A DNA stretch of 64,000 nt from Rhizobium leguminosarum bv. trifolii WSM1325 (GTDB lineage Bacteria > Pseudomonadota > Alphaproteobacteria > Rhizobiales > Rhizobiaceae): NCBI GenBank assembly GCA_000023185.1, contig CP001623.1, forward strand, positions 620,001 to 684,000, given 5' to 3'. How positions within the stretch are numbered: position 1 is the first letter of the stretch; each line of letters opens with the position of its first letter. The translations under genes and the position numbers were made by a program. Below, one piece after another: positions 44,427-53,477 of this stretch. The notes under the pieces are model-generated. The model did no database searches, had not been told where the DNA came from, and saw only the letters and a list, made by a program, of their open reading frames with translations.

Positions 44427-44753
44427 GGCTCGATTCCTTTATGGTCTGGGAACATGCCATGTGACGAGGGGCTTCCAGGGCGCCGGGATTGCGGGCGCAC
44501 GACATCGCTGGCGCCGGGCAAGGCCGACACCGGTCGATGATCTGATTGTCTGGACTGACCCCGTGATGGCGATAGGCGCTTCGGCTCATCCGCGCGCTGG
44601 TTATCCGTACGCCTGTGACGGCGCACCATTCGAACGTTTCCATATTTCGCAAGCGACCCGACTGAAGGCTCTGCCGGCTCGACTGCCGGTTCGCTTTAAA
44701 ACCGTCTCAGTGCGGATCCTCCAGCGCCCGCAATGGCGACGGCTTAACGACCG
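44427..44753. other. Intergenic stretch before flgE
   Basis: The 327 bp between the EF-hand gene end and flgE should contain the flgE promoter on the minus strand. I could not place a -35/-10 pair with confidence, and no frame here looks coding. Confidence 0.35.
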
Positions 44754-45632
44754 TCAGCTCGTGGACTGTGCAGACAATAAACCGGTGCCTGACGCGTCGA
44801 GCAGACTAAAGAGCTGGCTCGCCTGGCTTTCGGTGACGTCGTCCGACTCACCCGCCATAAACTCGTCCAATGTCACAAGCCCGTCTCCGTCCGTATCGAG
44901 ATCGGAGAGCAGGGATGCAAACTGGTCATCGTCATCGTCAGCGGACGGCGGCGGTCCTTCGGGACGTTCCGACCGCTGAGCGGACATGGCCTCGGTCAGC
45001 GTATCAACCGATAGCGAGCCGGAACTTTCGCTGTCGAAGCTGTCGAACAGCGTGCCGGCCTGCTCCTCGCTCACATCGGACGGCCGACCTGCAACGAACT
45101 CGGCTTTGCTCAGCTGCCCGTCGCCGTCGGTATCGAGATCGGAGAGCATGGATGTAAGATCGTCATCGTCGGAAGGTGGCGGGGGTGGCGGCCCCTCGGC
45201 ACGTTCCGACTGCTGAGCGGACATGGCCTCGGTCAGCGCATCGACCGACAGCGAGCCGGAACCTTCGCTGTCGAAGCTGTCGAACAGCGTGCCGGCTTCA
45301 TCCTCCGACACATCGGACGGCCGGGCTGTGACGAACTCGGCCTTGCTCACGTACCCGTCGCCATCGCTGTCCAGCTGCGCAACGTCCATGTCTGCGCCGC
45401 CGTCCTGCTGCTCGCTGGAAGCGGACTGACCGGCGAGGCCGTTCATCGTCAACGACATCAACTGCGACATGAGTTTCTCAGCGCTGTTGGTCGCGTCTTC
45501 GCTGCGCTGCTGGCTTGCGGTTGATTTTTTTGCCGAAACCGTATTACAGGATAGGATGTCCTGGGATGCTGACGTCGAACTCTTGCTATAGGAATAGGAA
45601 GAGATCGACGTTGCGGCAGAAATGGTCGTCAT
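44754..45632 (-). CDS. Six-EF-hand calcium-binding repeat protein
   Basis: A 292-residue acidic protein. The N-terminal about 65 residues are Ser/Thr/Ala-rich with no Sec signal. Calcium-loop motifs follow in pairs: DSDGDGYVSKAE with a degenerate DSEGSGSLSVDA, DTDGDGQLSKAE with DSESSGSLSVDT, and DTDGDGLVTLDE with DASGTGLLS. Pairs are joined by Pro/Asp-rich linkers. Two copies of a 79-residue unit are close at DNA level (start-to-start 237 bp), pointing to recent internal duplication. Position upstream of flgE suggests a flagellar or surface role (inference). Confidence 0.85.
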   Translation of the reverse strand: MTTISAATSISSYSYSKSSTSASQDILSCNTVSAKKSTASQQRSEDATNSAEKLMSQLMSLTMNGLAGQSASSEQQDGGADMDVAQLDSDGDGYVSKAEFVTARPSDVSEDEAGTLFDSFDSEGSGSLSVDALTEAMSAQQSERAEGPPPPPPSDDDDLTSMLSDLDTDGDGQLSKAEFVAGRPSDVSEEQAGTLFDSFDSESSGSLSVDTLTEAMSAQRSERPEGPPPSADDDDDQFASLLSDLDTDGDGLVTLDEFMAGESDDVTESQASQLFSLLDASGTGLLSAQSTS

Positions 45633-45672
45633 AAGCGCTCCATCGATAGAGGGTGGGGATGCAACGCATTAC

Positions 45673-45688
45673 AGAACTGATGAGTTCT
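45673..45688. promoter_or_regulatory. Short inverted repeat in EF-hand/tetR divergent region
   Basis: AGAACT-GATG-AGTTCT lies in the 163-bp gap between the leftward EF-hand gene and the rightward TetR regulator. It is a plausible operator for that regulator; arms are only 6 bp. Confidence 0.35.
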
Positions 45689-45795
45689 CTAAATCGAAAT
45701 TACTAATGCCACAACCGAAAAAATCGTCCCTCAGAAATCGTAGTCTCCTTTCTGCGGGCGTCGGCTTGCGCTTCGTTGAGGCGGTCTAGATCATC

Positions 45796-46443
45796 ATGGA
45801 TGTTGCCGACGAGCCCGTAGATGAGCCGCGCAAGCGAGGCCGGCCGAAAGTCTCCAGCGACGAGGACAAGCGGGCGCATATCGTCGAAATTGCCCGCCGC
45901 GTTTTTGTAAAATGCGGCTATGCCGGAAGTACGACCGCAGTCGTCGCCAGCGAGGCGGGTGTTTCAAAACAGACGCTTTACAAGCTGTTTCAGAGCAAGG
46001 AAGAGCTGTTTGCCGCTGTGGTCGGCGCGCATCGGCGCCTGATGCTCGACCTGCCGCGGCCTGCTGAAGATATCTCGATCGCCGAGAGCCTCGAACGCAT
46101 CTTCATGATCGATATGGATGAGGACAAGGACGCGGATCGTGCCGGTTTCCTGCAACTCGTCTTTCGCGAGGCGGGGCAGTTTCCCGAGCTCGTCGATATT
46201 CTGCAGCGCGAAGGCATGCTTGCCAGCCGGCAGGACCTCACCGACTGGCTGAGCCACCGTAGGGCGGAAGGCAAGTTGTCGCTTGATGATCCGGCCAGCG
46301 GAGCCCGGATGCTGATGGATATGATTTTCGGCGGCATGGGTCCGCCGGAAGGGCGCGCTCAGGCCTGGCCTGATCGGGCGGTGCTGCTTGCCCATCTCAG
46401 GCGTTGCATTGCAATCTTTTCGGCGGGCGTCGGGGCCGCTTAA
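45796..46443 (+). CDS. TetR-family transcriptional regulator
   Basis: A 215-residue protein. An N-terminal basic tail (EPRKRGRPK) precedes the TetR HTH HIVEIARRVFVKCGYAGSTT, AVVASEAGVSKQTLYKLFQSKEEL. The C-terminal ligand domain (AefR-like TetR C) is less conserved. It lies between the EF-hand gene (divergent) and the DUF1217 gene. Confidence 0.92.
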   Translation: MDVADEPVDEPRKRGRPKVSSDEDKRAHIVEIARRVFVKCGYAGSTTAVVASEAGVSKQTLYKLFQSKEELFAAVVGAHRRLMLDLPRPAEDISIAESLERIFMIDMDEDKDADRAGFLQLVFREAGQFPELVDILQREGMLASRQDLTDWLSHRRAEGKLSLDDPASGARMLMDMIFGGMGPPEGRAQAWPDRAVLLAHLRRCIAIFSAGVGAA

Positions 46444-46652
46444 CGCGATGGAGCCGCGATCCCTCGGCTTTCGACCTCCTATTGCATTTTCGAATAATTA
46501 TAGTACCATGCGGTTCTATTAAATTGATTCGGCCGCATGAAATGCGGTCCGTATGCGCCATGAGCGGCGGCAAACATCTCAGCAAACATGAAAAGTTTCA
46601 ACCGTGACTGCCGGCAGGCTTTCGCGCGCGCGCTCATGCAAAGGGACAGACG

Positions 46653-48836
46653 ATGGTTTCCACCTATGTGAGCTACCTCTCGGTCGCCAGAAATCTGAAC
46701 GCCAGTCTCTCGAGTGTGGCTTCGCAGGCAACGGTTTCCCGCGACAGTGCCTATTACAAGGAAAACATCGACAAGGTCACGACCGTCGACGAGTTCATGA
46801 GCGATTACAAGCTCTATTCCTATGCCATGAAGGCCTACGGCCTTGAAGACATGACATATGCCAAGGCCTTCATGACGAAGGTGCTGGAGAGTGACCTCAG
46901 CGATTCATCGAGCTTCGCCAACAGCTTGAGCGACACCCGCTATGCCGAGTTTGCCGCCGCCTTCAAATTCGCCGGCGAGACGAAGACGGCGCAATCGGAC
47001 GTGCAGCGGGACAATCTGCTCGATGCTTATGAGGAGTCCTTCGACACCGAGGCGGACGACATCGCGGACGCGACGGACTATTTCGAAGAGAATATCTCGT
47101 CGATCACCTCGGTCGACGATCTCCTGTCGAGTTCGAAGCTGAAGAACTATGTGCTGACGGCTTTCGGGCTCAGCACCGAATATACTTCGACCAGCTTCCT
47201 GAAGAGTGTTTTGACGAGCGATCTCGAAGACGCCGATAGTTTCGTCAACCAGCTCGACGACGCGGTCTATGTCAACCTGGCGAAGGCCTTCAACTTCAAC
47301 GAGGACGGCTCGACCGACGGCGACGTGATGTCGGAAGATCAGATCTCGCTGGTCACGAGCGCTTATGCGGTGGCCTCGGCGACGATCGCTTCCTCGGAAA
47401 CCGGGGAGGCCTATGACACCTACTTCGCGGCGCAAATCGGCAACATCACCTCCGTCGATGAGTTGATGAGCGACGACAAACTGGTTTCCTATCTGAGAAC
47501 TGCCTACGGGCTTACCGATAGCGAGACCGACAACTTCATTTCCGCGGCGCTAAAAAGCGCCGACGTCGCCGACGCGATCGGCTTGTCCGACCTGCACGAC
47601 GCCTTCAATTTCGATGAGGACGGCGATCTTGCCGATGGCGACACCGCCCAGACTTCAGACCAGACCGCCACGACCACGGCAGCCTTCGACGAAAATTATC
47701 AGGTGCTGGTCGCCAACGCCAGCACGGAAGATGCCACCGACAACTATACGACACGCATCGCCAGCGTCACCTCGATCGATGATTTCCTGGTATCGAACGA
47801 TGACGATGATGACGACGACAACGACGATCTTCCGGAACTGTGGGAAATGGCGTTGCGCGCCTATGACATAGACCCGGACAGCGTTTCGAGAAGCGAAGTT
47901 CGGAAAATTCTCGAAAGCGATCCCGCGGACTCGAAAAGTTATGTCAACAGCCTCGACGACGACCGGTTCGTAGCCTTTCGCAAAGCCTTCAACTTCGACG
48001 ACAATGGTGATGTCACCGTTCCCTTGCAGGCCATGTCGGAATCCGTCGTCGACGACTATGCCGCCTATTACAAGCAGAACAAAATCCGCTACCTCGAAGG
48101 CGCCGAACTGACCGAGGCGACCGATGCAGCGAATGACGAGATCACCTATTTTCGCGAGCAGATGGCGACGATCACGACGGCCAGCGAATTTCTGGCCGAC
48201 GATCGCCTGGTTAGCTTTGCGCTTGAGGCGAAGGGGCTCGACCCTGATGATGTCACGTCGGACGAGTTGGAGAAGATGTTTTCTTCCGACCTCGACGACG
48301 AAGACAGTTATGTCAACAAGCTGGACGACAATCGTTTCGCCGAACTCGTCGGCGCGTTCAATTTCGATCAGGACGGCAATATTTCCGCCGATCCGACCGG
48401 GACTGTGCAGCAGCGCGGCGATGTGCTGGAGACGATCGACGCCTATGTCAGGCTGACGCTCGAAGACGACCAAGGCGATAGCAACACCGGCGTGCGCCTT
48501 GCCCTTTACTTCCAGCGCAAGGCGCCGGAGATATCGAGCGCCTATAACATTCTAGGCGACAGCGCGCTCTTCGAGTTCTTTACGACGACCTTCAACCTGT
48601 CCAGTTACGTCTCGAACATGGACGTCGACAAGCAAGCCGAGATGGTCGACAATTTCATCGACATGAAGGATCTGTCGGATCCTGACAAAGTCGACGATCT
48701 GATCAAACGCTTCACCGCCATGTATGACATGGCCAACGGCACGGGCACCACGTCGTCAGCCCTTTCGATCCTGACCGGCTCGGCGACGATAAGCGCCGAT
48801 ACGCTGCTTGCTATGGCGCAATTGAAAAGCGGTTGA
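46653..48836 (+). CDS. DUF1217-family flagellum-associated repeat protein
   Basis: A 727-residue acidic protein with AAAGGGA before the ATG and no Sec signal. The N-terminus VSTYVSYLSVARNLNASLSS is typical of DUF1217. About six repeats of roughly 95-130 residues share Y-F/K-x-x-I-x-x-(I/V)-T-(T/S)-(V/I)-D-(E/D)-(F/L)-(M/L)-x-(D/S), then a Leu/Tyr helix, SDLxDxxSFVNxLDDxRYxxLxxAFNF and an (E/D)DG tail. An Asp run lies near residue 390. DUF1217 genes sit in flagellar clusters of Rhizobiales; six repeats is unusually many. Role unknown. Confidence 0.88.
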   Translation: MVSTYVSYLSVARNLNASLSSVASQATVSRDSAYYKENIDKVTTVDEFMSDYKLYSYAMKAYGLEDMTYAKAFMTKVLESDLSDSSSFANSLSDTRYAEFAAAFKFAGETKTAQSDVQRDNLLDAYEESFDTEADDIADATDYFEENISSITSVDDLLSSSKLKNYVLTAFGLSTEYTSTSFLKSVLTSDLEDADSFVNQLDDAVYVNLAKAFNFNEDGSTDGDVMSEDQISLVTSAYAVASATIASSETGEAYDTYFAAQIGNITSVDELMSDDKLVSYLRTAYGLTDSETDNFISAALKSADVADAIGLSDLHDAFNFDEDGDLADGDTAQTSDQTATTTAAFDENYQVLVANASTEDATDNYTTRIASVTSIDDFLVSNDDDDDDDNDDLPELWEMALRAYDIDPDSVSRSEVRKILESDPADSKSYVNSLDDDRFVAFRKAFNFDDNGDVTVPLQAMSESVVDDYAAYYKQNKIRYLEGAELTEATDAANDEITYFREQMATITTASEFLADDRLVSFALEAKGLDPDDVTSDELEKMFSSDLDDEDSYVNKLDDNRFAELVGAFNFDQDGNISADPTGTVQQRGDVLETIDAYVRLTLEDDQGDSNTGVRLALYFQRKAPEISSAYNILGDSALFEFFTTTFNLSSYVSNMDVDKQAEMVDNFIDMKDLSDPDKVDDLIKRFTAMYDMANGTGTTSSALSILTGSATISADTLLAMAQLKSG

Positions 48837-49058
48837 GCGGCAAGCCCCCTTCCTCGGGGAGCCTGACAGAGGTGCATTACCATCCACGGCAGGGCAGGGG
48901 GCCGGCTGCCTTTGCCAGGATGTGCCTGATCAACGCAGCGCTGGTTGAAAAGAAAATATCCTGCGCGTTATATTCATAATTAAATCCCCGTTAATAAGCA
49001 TAAGCGAATATTTCCGACATGGCTGGCCCAACAGCAATGAAATCTAGGGGGATTGCGC

Positions 49059-50846
49059 GTGAGTATTCTTGATCGTGGAGCAAATGCTGTGGCGGCTCTT
49101 GCCGCTTTATCAAATTCGCAGGCCATGATCGAGTTTGACTTATCGGGCAAGATCCTCACCGCGAATGAAAACTTCTGCCGGGCGCTCGGCTACGAGTTGA
49201 GGGAGATCGTCGGAAAACATCACAGCATGTTTGTCGAACCTGCCTACGCATCCTCGGCGGAATACACGGCTTTCTGGACAAAGCTGTCAGCGGGGAAATT
49301 CGATCAACAACAATATAAGCGGGTCGGAAAAGGCGGGCGCGAGGTCTGGATCGAGGCATCCTACAATCCCGTGTTCCGACGCGGGAAGCCGGTCAAGGTT
49401 ATCAAGATTGCAACTGACATCACTGCGCAGAAGCTGAAGTCTGCCGAGGATTCGGGCAAGATCGACGCATTGTCCCGGGCTCAGGCGATCATCGAATTCA
49501 CGCCGGTCGGCGAAATCCTGACCGCGAACGACAACTTCCTGTCCGCGCTAGGTTATTCGCTTGCCGAAATCCAGGGCAAACATCATTCGATGTTCTGTGA
49601 AGCCGACTACTCGAGGTCGGAGGCTTATAAGGAATTCTGGCGGAGACTTGCGAGCGGTCAGCTGGTCGCCGACGAATTCATGCGCGTGGGCAAGGGCGGA
49701 CGGAAGGTCTACATCCAGGCTTCCTACAATCCGATTTTCGACCTGAACGGCAAAGTGTTCAAAGTCGTGAAGTTCGCAACCGATGTCACGGCGCGCGTCG
49801 AAAATGTCGAACAACTTGCCCGTTGCCTGACGAATCTTGCGGACGGTGACCTGTCGCAGATGATCCAGAAGCCTTTCATTCCTTCGCTGGAAAGGCTGCG
49901 TGCCGACTTCAACAGCGCCTCGGAAAAGTTGAAGGGTGCAATGGCAACGGTTGCCGAAAATGCCAAGGCGATCTCAGCCGGTTCCAACGAAATCCGCACA
50001 GCGGCCGACGACCTGGCAAAGCGTACCGAGCAGCAAGCGGCATCCGTCGAGGAGACGGCCGCCGCCCTTGAGGAAATCACGACGACGGTCAAGGATTCGA
50101 GCCGCCGCGCCGAGGAAGCCGGTCAACTCGTGGGGCGCGCCAGAAATCACGCCGAGCATTCCGGCCAGGTGGTGCGTGACGCCATCGGAGCGATGGACCA
50201 GATTGAAAACTCGTCACGGGAAATTTCCAATATCATCGGTGTCATCGATGAGATTGCCTTCCAGACGAACCTTTTGGCGCTCAATGCCGGCGTCGAGGCG
50301 GCACGAGCTGGGGAGGCTGGCAAGGGGTTTGCGGTCGTTGCCCAGGAGGTTCGTGAGCTGGCGCAGCGGTCGGCGAAAGCTGCCAAGGAGATAAAGAGCC
50401 TGATCACAGCGTCCGGTTCCCATGTCGCAAACGGCGTCGCCCTTGTCACGAATGCCGGATCCGCGCTCCAGGAAATCGCCACTCAGGTTCACGAAATCAA
50501 TACCAACGTCACGGCGATCGTGGAGGCGGCGCGCGAGCAATCGACTGCGCTCGGTGGGATCAGCCAGTCCATCAACACCGTCGACCAGGGAACGCAGCAG
50601 AATGCCGCAATGGTCGAAGAGCAGACGGCTGCAAGCCATGGTCTCGCACGAGAGGCTGCCGCGCTCTTCGAGCTTCTTGAACAGTTCCGTTTCAACGATG
50701 CGCCGAGATCCAGGACTTCGTTTGCGCCGGCGGATCGTCACCCTGCCCCACCGACGCCTTTGAAAGTCGTTCGTACTTCGCCCCTCGCGTCCATCCAGCG
50801 CGGTTCGGCCTCCGTCGCGCTGAAGTCCGACTGGGAAGAGTTCTGA
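49059..50846 (+). CDS. Soluble chemoreceptor with two PAS domains
   Basis: About 595 residues from the GTG at 49059, which has TAGGGGGA upstream. No transmembrane segment. PAS 1 (about 20-125: MIEFDLSGKILTANENFCRA to KVIKIATDIT) and PAS 2 (about 140-248: AIIEFTPVGEILTANDNFLS to VVKFATDVT) are near duplicates. The signalling domain tip is [20 protein letters not shown]. The protein ends DWEEF, which fits the C-terminal xWxxF tether for CheR/CheB. It likely senses cytoplasmic redox or a small ligand. Confidence 0.94.
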   Translation: MSILDRGANAVAALAALSNSQAMIEFDLSGKILTANENFCRALGYELREIVGKHHSMFVEPAYASSAEYTAFWTKLSAGKFDQQQYKRVGKGGREVWIEASYNPVFRRGKPVKVIKIATDITAQKLKSAEDSGKIDALSRAQAIIEFTPVGEILTANDNFLSALGYSLAEIQGKHHSMFCEADYSRSEAYKEFWRRLASGQLVADEFMRVGKGGRKVYIQASYNPIFDLNGKVFKVVKFATDVTARVENVEQLARCLTNLADGDLSQMIQKPFIPSLERLRADFNSASEKLKGAMATVAENAKAISAGSNEIRTAADDLAKRTEQQAASVEETAAALEEITTTVKDSSRRAEEAGQLVGRARNHAEHSGQVVRDAIGAMDQIENSSREISNIIGVIDEIAFQTNLLALNAGVEAARAGEAGKGFAVVAQEVRELAQRSAKAAKEIKSLITASGSHVANGVALVTNAGSALQEIATQVHEINTNVTAIVEAAREQSTALGGISQSINTVDQGTQQNAAMVEEQTAASHGLAREAAALFELLEQFRFNDAPRSRTSFAPADRHPAPPTPLKVVRTSPLASIQRGSASVALKSDWEEF

Positions 50847-50885
50847 TTACGCTGGCTGAGCCATTCTCAGCAGTATTGGCGACAA

Positions 50886-51689
50886 TCAATCGAGCGACCA
50901 CGAGCCGGGATAGTTCGGCTTGCGGCGCTCGATCCACGCGTCGAGCCCTTCGCGCAGATCGGCGGTTGGCGCCATGCGGGCGAATTGTTCGCCTTCGATT
51001 AGCAGCCCCTCGGCAATGCTCTGGTTGATGCCGCGCGTCACCGCCGTCAAAATGCTCGCCGCCGCCAGCGGTGAATGACGCAGAATGCGCCGCGCGAGGT
51101 CGTGGGCTGCCGGCATGAGAGCGTCATGCGGGACAAGCTGGTTGACAAGGCCGAGTTCGAGGGCGCGCTGCGGGGAGAATGCATCGCCCGTCAACAGCAA
51201 TTCGAGCGCGCGCTTACGCCCGGCCAGCCTTGGCAAACGCTGCGTTCCGCCAAAGGTCGGCGGCATTGCGAGATTGATCTCGGGCTTGGCGAACAGGGCG
51301 CGTTCGCTGGCGATGGCGAGGGGCACTGCCTCGGTGATCTCGCAGCCTCCGCCAAAGGCAAGACCGTTGACGGCGGCGATGACGGGTTTGTGGTAGGCTT
51401 CCAACCGCGCTGTCAATCGCTGCCCGCGCGCGACGAAATCGCGCATGGCGACATCGGCGCCCTGCGCCACGCTTTCTGAGAATTCGTAGATATCGCCGCC
51501 CGCCGAGAATGCCCGCTCGCCGGAGCCGGTGAGGATGACCACCCGGATTGATCTGTCGGTTTCGATGGCGTCGAGGATCGCGAGCAAGCGGTCTATCAAG
51601 GCGTAATTTAGCGCATTGAGTTTTTCCGGGCGATTGAGAGTGAGCGTGGCGATTCCGTCGCGGCTGTCGATCAAAACAGTGTCGGCCAT
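50886..51689 (-). CDS. Enoyl-CoA hydratase/isomerase family protein
   Basis: About 267 residues from the ATG at 51689 (MADTVLIDSRDGIATLTLNR); upstream extension runs across the operator and into the divergent gene. The crotonase oxyanion motifs are GERAFSAGGDI (about 61-71) and AVNGLAFGGGCEI (about 106-118). One catalytic Glu position is in EINLAMPPTFGG. It would hydrate or isomerise an acyl-CoA. Divergent from a TetR regulator that probably controls it. Confidence 0.92.
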   Translation of the reverse strand: MADTVLIDSRDGIATLTLNRPEKLNALNYALIDRLLAILDAIETDRSIRVVILTGSGERAFSAGGDIYEFSESVAQGADVAMRDFVARGQRLTARLEAYHKPVIAAVNGLAFGGGCEITEAVPLAIASERALFAKPEINLAMPPTFGGTQRLPRLAGRKRALELLLTGDAFSPQRALELGLVNQLVPHDALMPAAHDLARRILRHSPLAAASILTAVTRGINQSIAEGLLIEGEQFARMAPTADLREGLDAWIERRKPNYPGSWSLD

Positions 51690-51746
51690 TCGGTTTTCCT
51701 TTCCGGTATGCTGCGTCAGGAGAAGTATGCCGCCGCCCGATGCTTG

Positions 51747-51770
51747 TGTATACTCACTAGTCGGTATACA
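51747..51770. promoter_or_regulatory. 24-bp palindromic TetR operator
   Basis: TGTATAC (51747-51753) and GTATACA (51764-51770) flank a central ACTAGT; 20 of 24 positions obey the dyad. It lies between the two divergent starts, 7 bp before the tetR ATG and 57 bp before the hydratase ATG, so it can control both genes. Confidence 0.75.
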
Positions 51771-51777
51771 TAGCGGC

Positions 51778-52362
51778 ATGATCTCACCTGCAGTTCCAAC
51801 GCGCGAACGCATCATCTCAGCCGCCGCCAAGCTGTTTTACAACGAGGGCATCAGAAGCGTCAGCGTCGATGCGGTGGCTGAAGAGGCCGGCGTCACCAAA
51901 CGCACCCTTTACTACCATTTCGCCAGCAAGGACGATCTCATCGGGGCATATCTGGAGGCGCGCGATCAGCCCAACCTCTCTCTATTCAAGCGCTGGTACG
52001 CGGAAACGGCGGGCGAACCGGCGGATAAGGTCCAAGGCATTTTTCGCAATCTCGCCCGCGCGGCCCGCCATCCGAAATGGAAGGGCTGCGGCTTCCTGCG
52101 CACCTCTGCGGAACTCGTCAATATGCCCGGCCATCCAGCCATGAAAGTCGGGATTGAACACAAGAGGAGGGTCGAGGCGTGGTTGCGGGTCACATTCGAG
52201 GCGGCCGGGATCAAGACGGAAGCGCCGCAGCTCGCCCGGCAGATCGTCCTGCTGCTCGATGGCTCGTTCGCCGTCGTTCTGTTGCATCGCGACCCGACCT
52301 ACATGGAAGCCGCCGGCGAGGCGGCGGGTTCACTGATCCGCGCTGCAATCGCAAACCGGTAA
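51778..52362 (+). CDS. TetR-family transcriptional regulator
   Basis: About 194 residues from the ATG at 51778; an open frame to 51616 crosses the operator and is rejected. HTH: TRERIISAAAKLFYNEGIRS, VDAVAEEAGVTKRTLYYHFASKDDL. The C-terminal domain includes KGCGFLRTSAEL. Divergent from the enoyl-CoA hydratase with a clear palindromic operator between them; likely senses an acyl-CoA or aromatic compound. Confidence 0.93.
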   Translation: MISPAVPTRERIISAAAKLFYNEGIRSVSVDAVAEEAGVTKRTLYYHFASKDDLIGAYLEARDQPNLSLFKRWYAETAGEPADKVQGIFRNLARAARHPKWKGCGFLRTSAELVNMPGHPAMKVGIEHKRRVEAWLRVTFEAAGIKTEAPQLARQIVLLLDGSFAVVLLHRDPTYMEAAGEAAGSLIRAAIANR

Positions 52363-52565
52363 GGCGCCGGATCCTGAGACGCTCGCCGTAAAGAGCACAT
52401 CTTGCGCCCTCGGCATGGCCTGAGGTCGCTGAGCGGGAAGGGCATGATGTTGAGCCTCTAAACAACAGAACAATGCTGCACTGCCGAAAAAATCGCCACG
52501 CGCGCCACTGCGCGTTTTTTCAGCATGGCCCATTGACAATTCACCCTTGATGGCACTTGATAACG

Positions 52566-52607
52566 TTGTTCCAGTAAAACAGACATGCGTCCATTATACT
52601 GGAACAA
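52566..52607. promoter_or_regulatory. Perfect inverted repeat before the amino-acid ABC operon
   Basis: TTGTTCCAGTA (52566-52576) and TACTGGAACAA (52597-52607) are perfect 11-bp arms separated by 20 nt, with start-to-start spacing of 31 bp. The second arm includes a TATACT that could be a -10. A TTGACA at 52533 may be a -35 for an upstream start. It lies 26 bp before the binding-protein start and looks like a two-site operator. Confidence 0.65.
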
Positions 52608-52632
52608 TAGAAACCATGATAAGGGGAACGCC

Positions 52633-53472
52633 ATGACTATTTCCTTTCGCACCGGCGTGATGTCGCTGGCCGTCGCCGCTCTGTTGTCCACCCCTGCGCT
52701 GGCCGACGGCAGCAAGCTCGATGAAGTGCTGGCCCGCGGCCATCTCGTCCTCGGCACCGGCAGCACCAATGCGCCCTGGCACTTCAAAAGCGCCGACGAC
52801 AAGCTTCAGGGCTTTGACGTCGACATGGGCCATATCATCGCCAAGGCGCTCTTCGGCGATCCTGAGAAGATCGAATATGTGAACCAGTCCTCCGACGCCC
52901 GCATCCCGAACATCACCACCGACAAAGTCGACATTACCTGCCAGTTCATGACCGTTACCGGCGAGCGCGCCCAGCAGGTTGCCTTCACCATTCCCTATTA
53001 TCGCGAGGGTGTCGGACTGATGCTCAAGGCGGACGGAAAATATGCCGACTACGCAGCCCTCAAGGCGGCCGGTTCCTCCGTCACCATCTCGGTTCTCCAG
53101 AACGTCTATGCCGAGGCGATGGTGCATGCGGCGTTGCCGGAGGCGACCGTCGATCAGTACGATTCCGTCGACCTGATCTATCAGGCGCTGGAATCGGGAC
53201 GCGCCGATGCAGTTGCCACCGACCAGTCGTCGCTCGCCTGGTACATGACGCAGAATCCGGGCCGCTACAAAGATGCCGGCTATGGCTGGAATCCGCAGAC
53301 CTACGCCTGCGCCGTCAAGCGCGGCGATCAGGATTGGCTGAACTTCGTCAACACCGCCCTGCACGAAGCCATGACCGGCGTTGAATTCGACTTTTACGCC
53401 AAGTCCTTCAAGACCTGGTTTGGCAAAGATCTGACGCCGCCGCAGATCGGCTTCCCGGTCGAATTCAAGTAA
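52633..53472 (+). CDS. Polar amino-acid ABC transporter substrate-binding protein
   Basis: A 279-residue family-3 solute-binding protein, ATG after AAGGGGAA. The signal peptide runs through VMSLAVAALLSTPALA. The mature part has LVLGTGSTNAPWHFKSADDK, LQGFDVDMGHIIAKALFGD and a TVTGERAQQVAFTIPYY segment typical of polar amino-acid binders. It heads an SBP-permease-permease-ATPase operon. Substrate unknown. Confidence 0.93.
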   Translation: MTISFRTGVMSLAVAALLSTPALADGSKLDEVLARGHLVLGTGSTNAPWHFKSADDKLQGFDVDMGHIIAKALFGDPEKIEYVNQSSDARIPNITTDKVDITCQFMTVTGERAQQVAFTIPYYREGVGLMLKADGKYADYAALKAAGSSVTISVLQNVYAEAMVHAALPEATVDQYDSVDLIYQALESGRADAVATDQSSLAWYMTQNPGRYKDAGYGWNPQTYACAVKRGDQDWLNFVNTALHEAMTGVEFDFYAKSFKTWFGKDLTPPQIGFPVEFK

Positions 53473-53477
53473 CAGCC

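Noticed and set aside
44326..44979. A 217-codon plus-strand frame across the flgE/EF-hand gap
   Set aside because: It overlaps both genes on the other strand and shows no family features; the gap is better explained as promoter and terminator.
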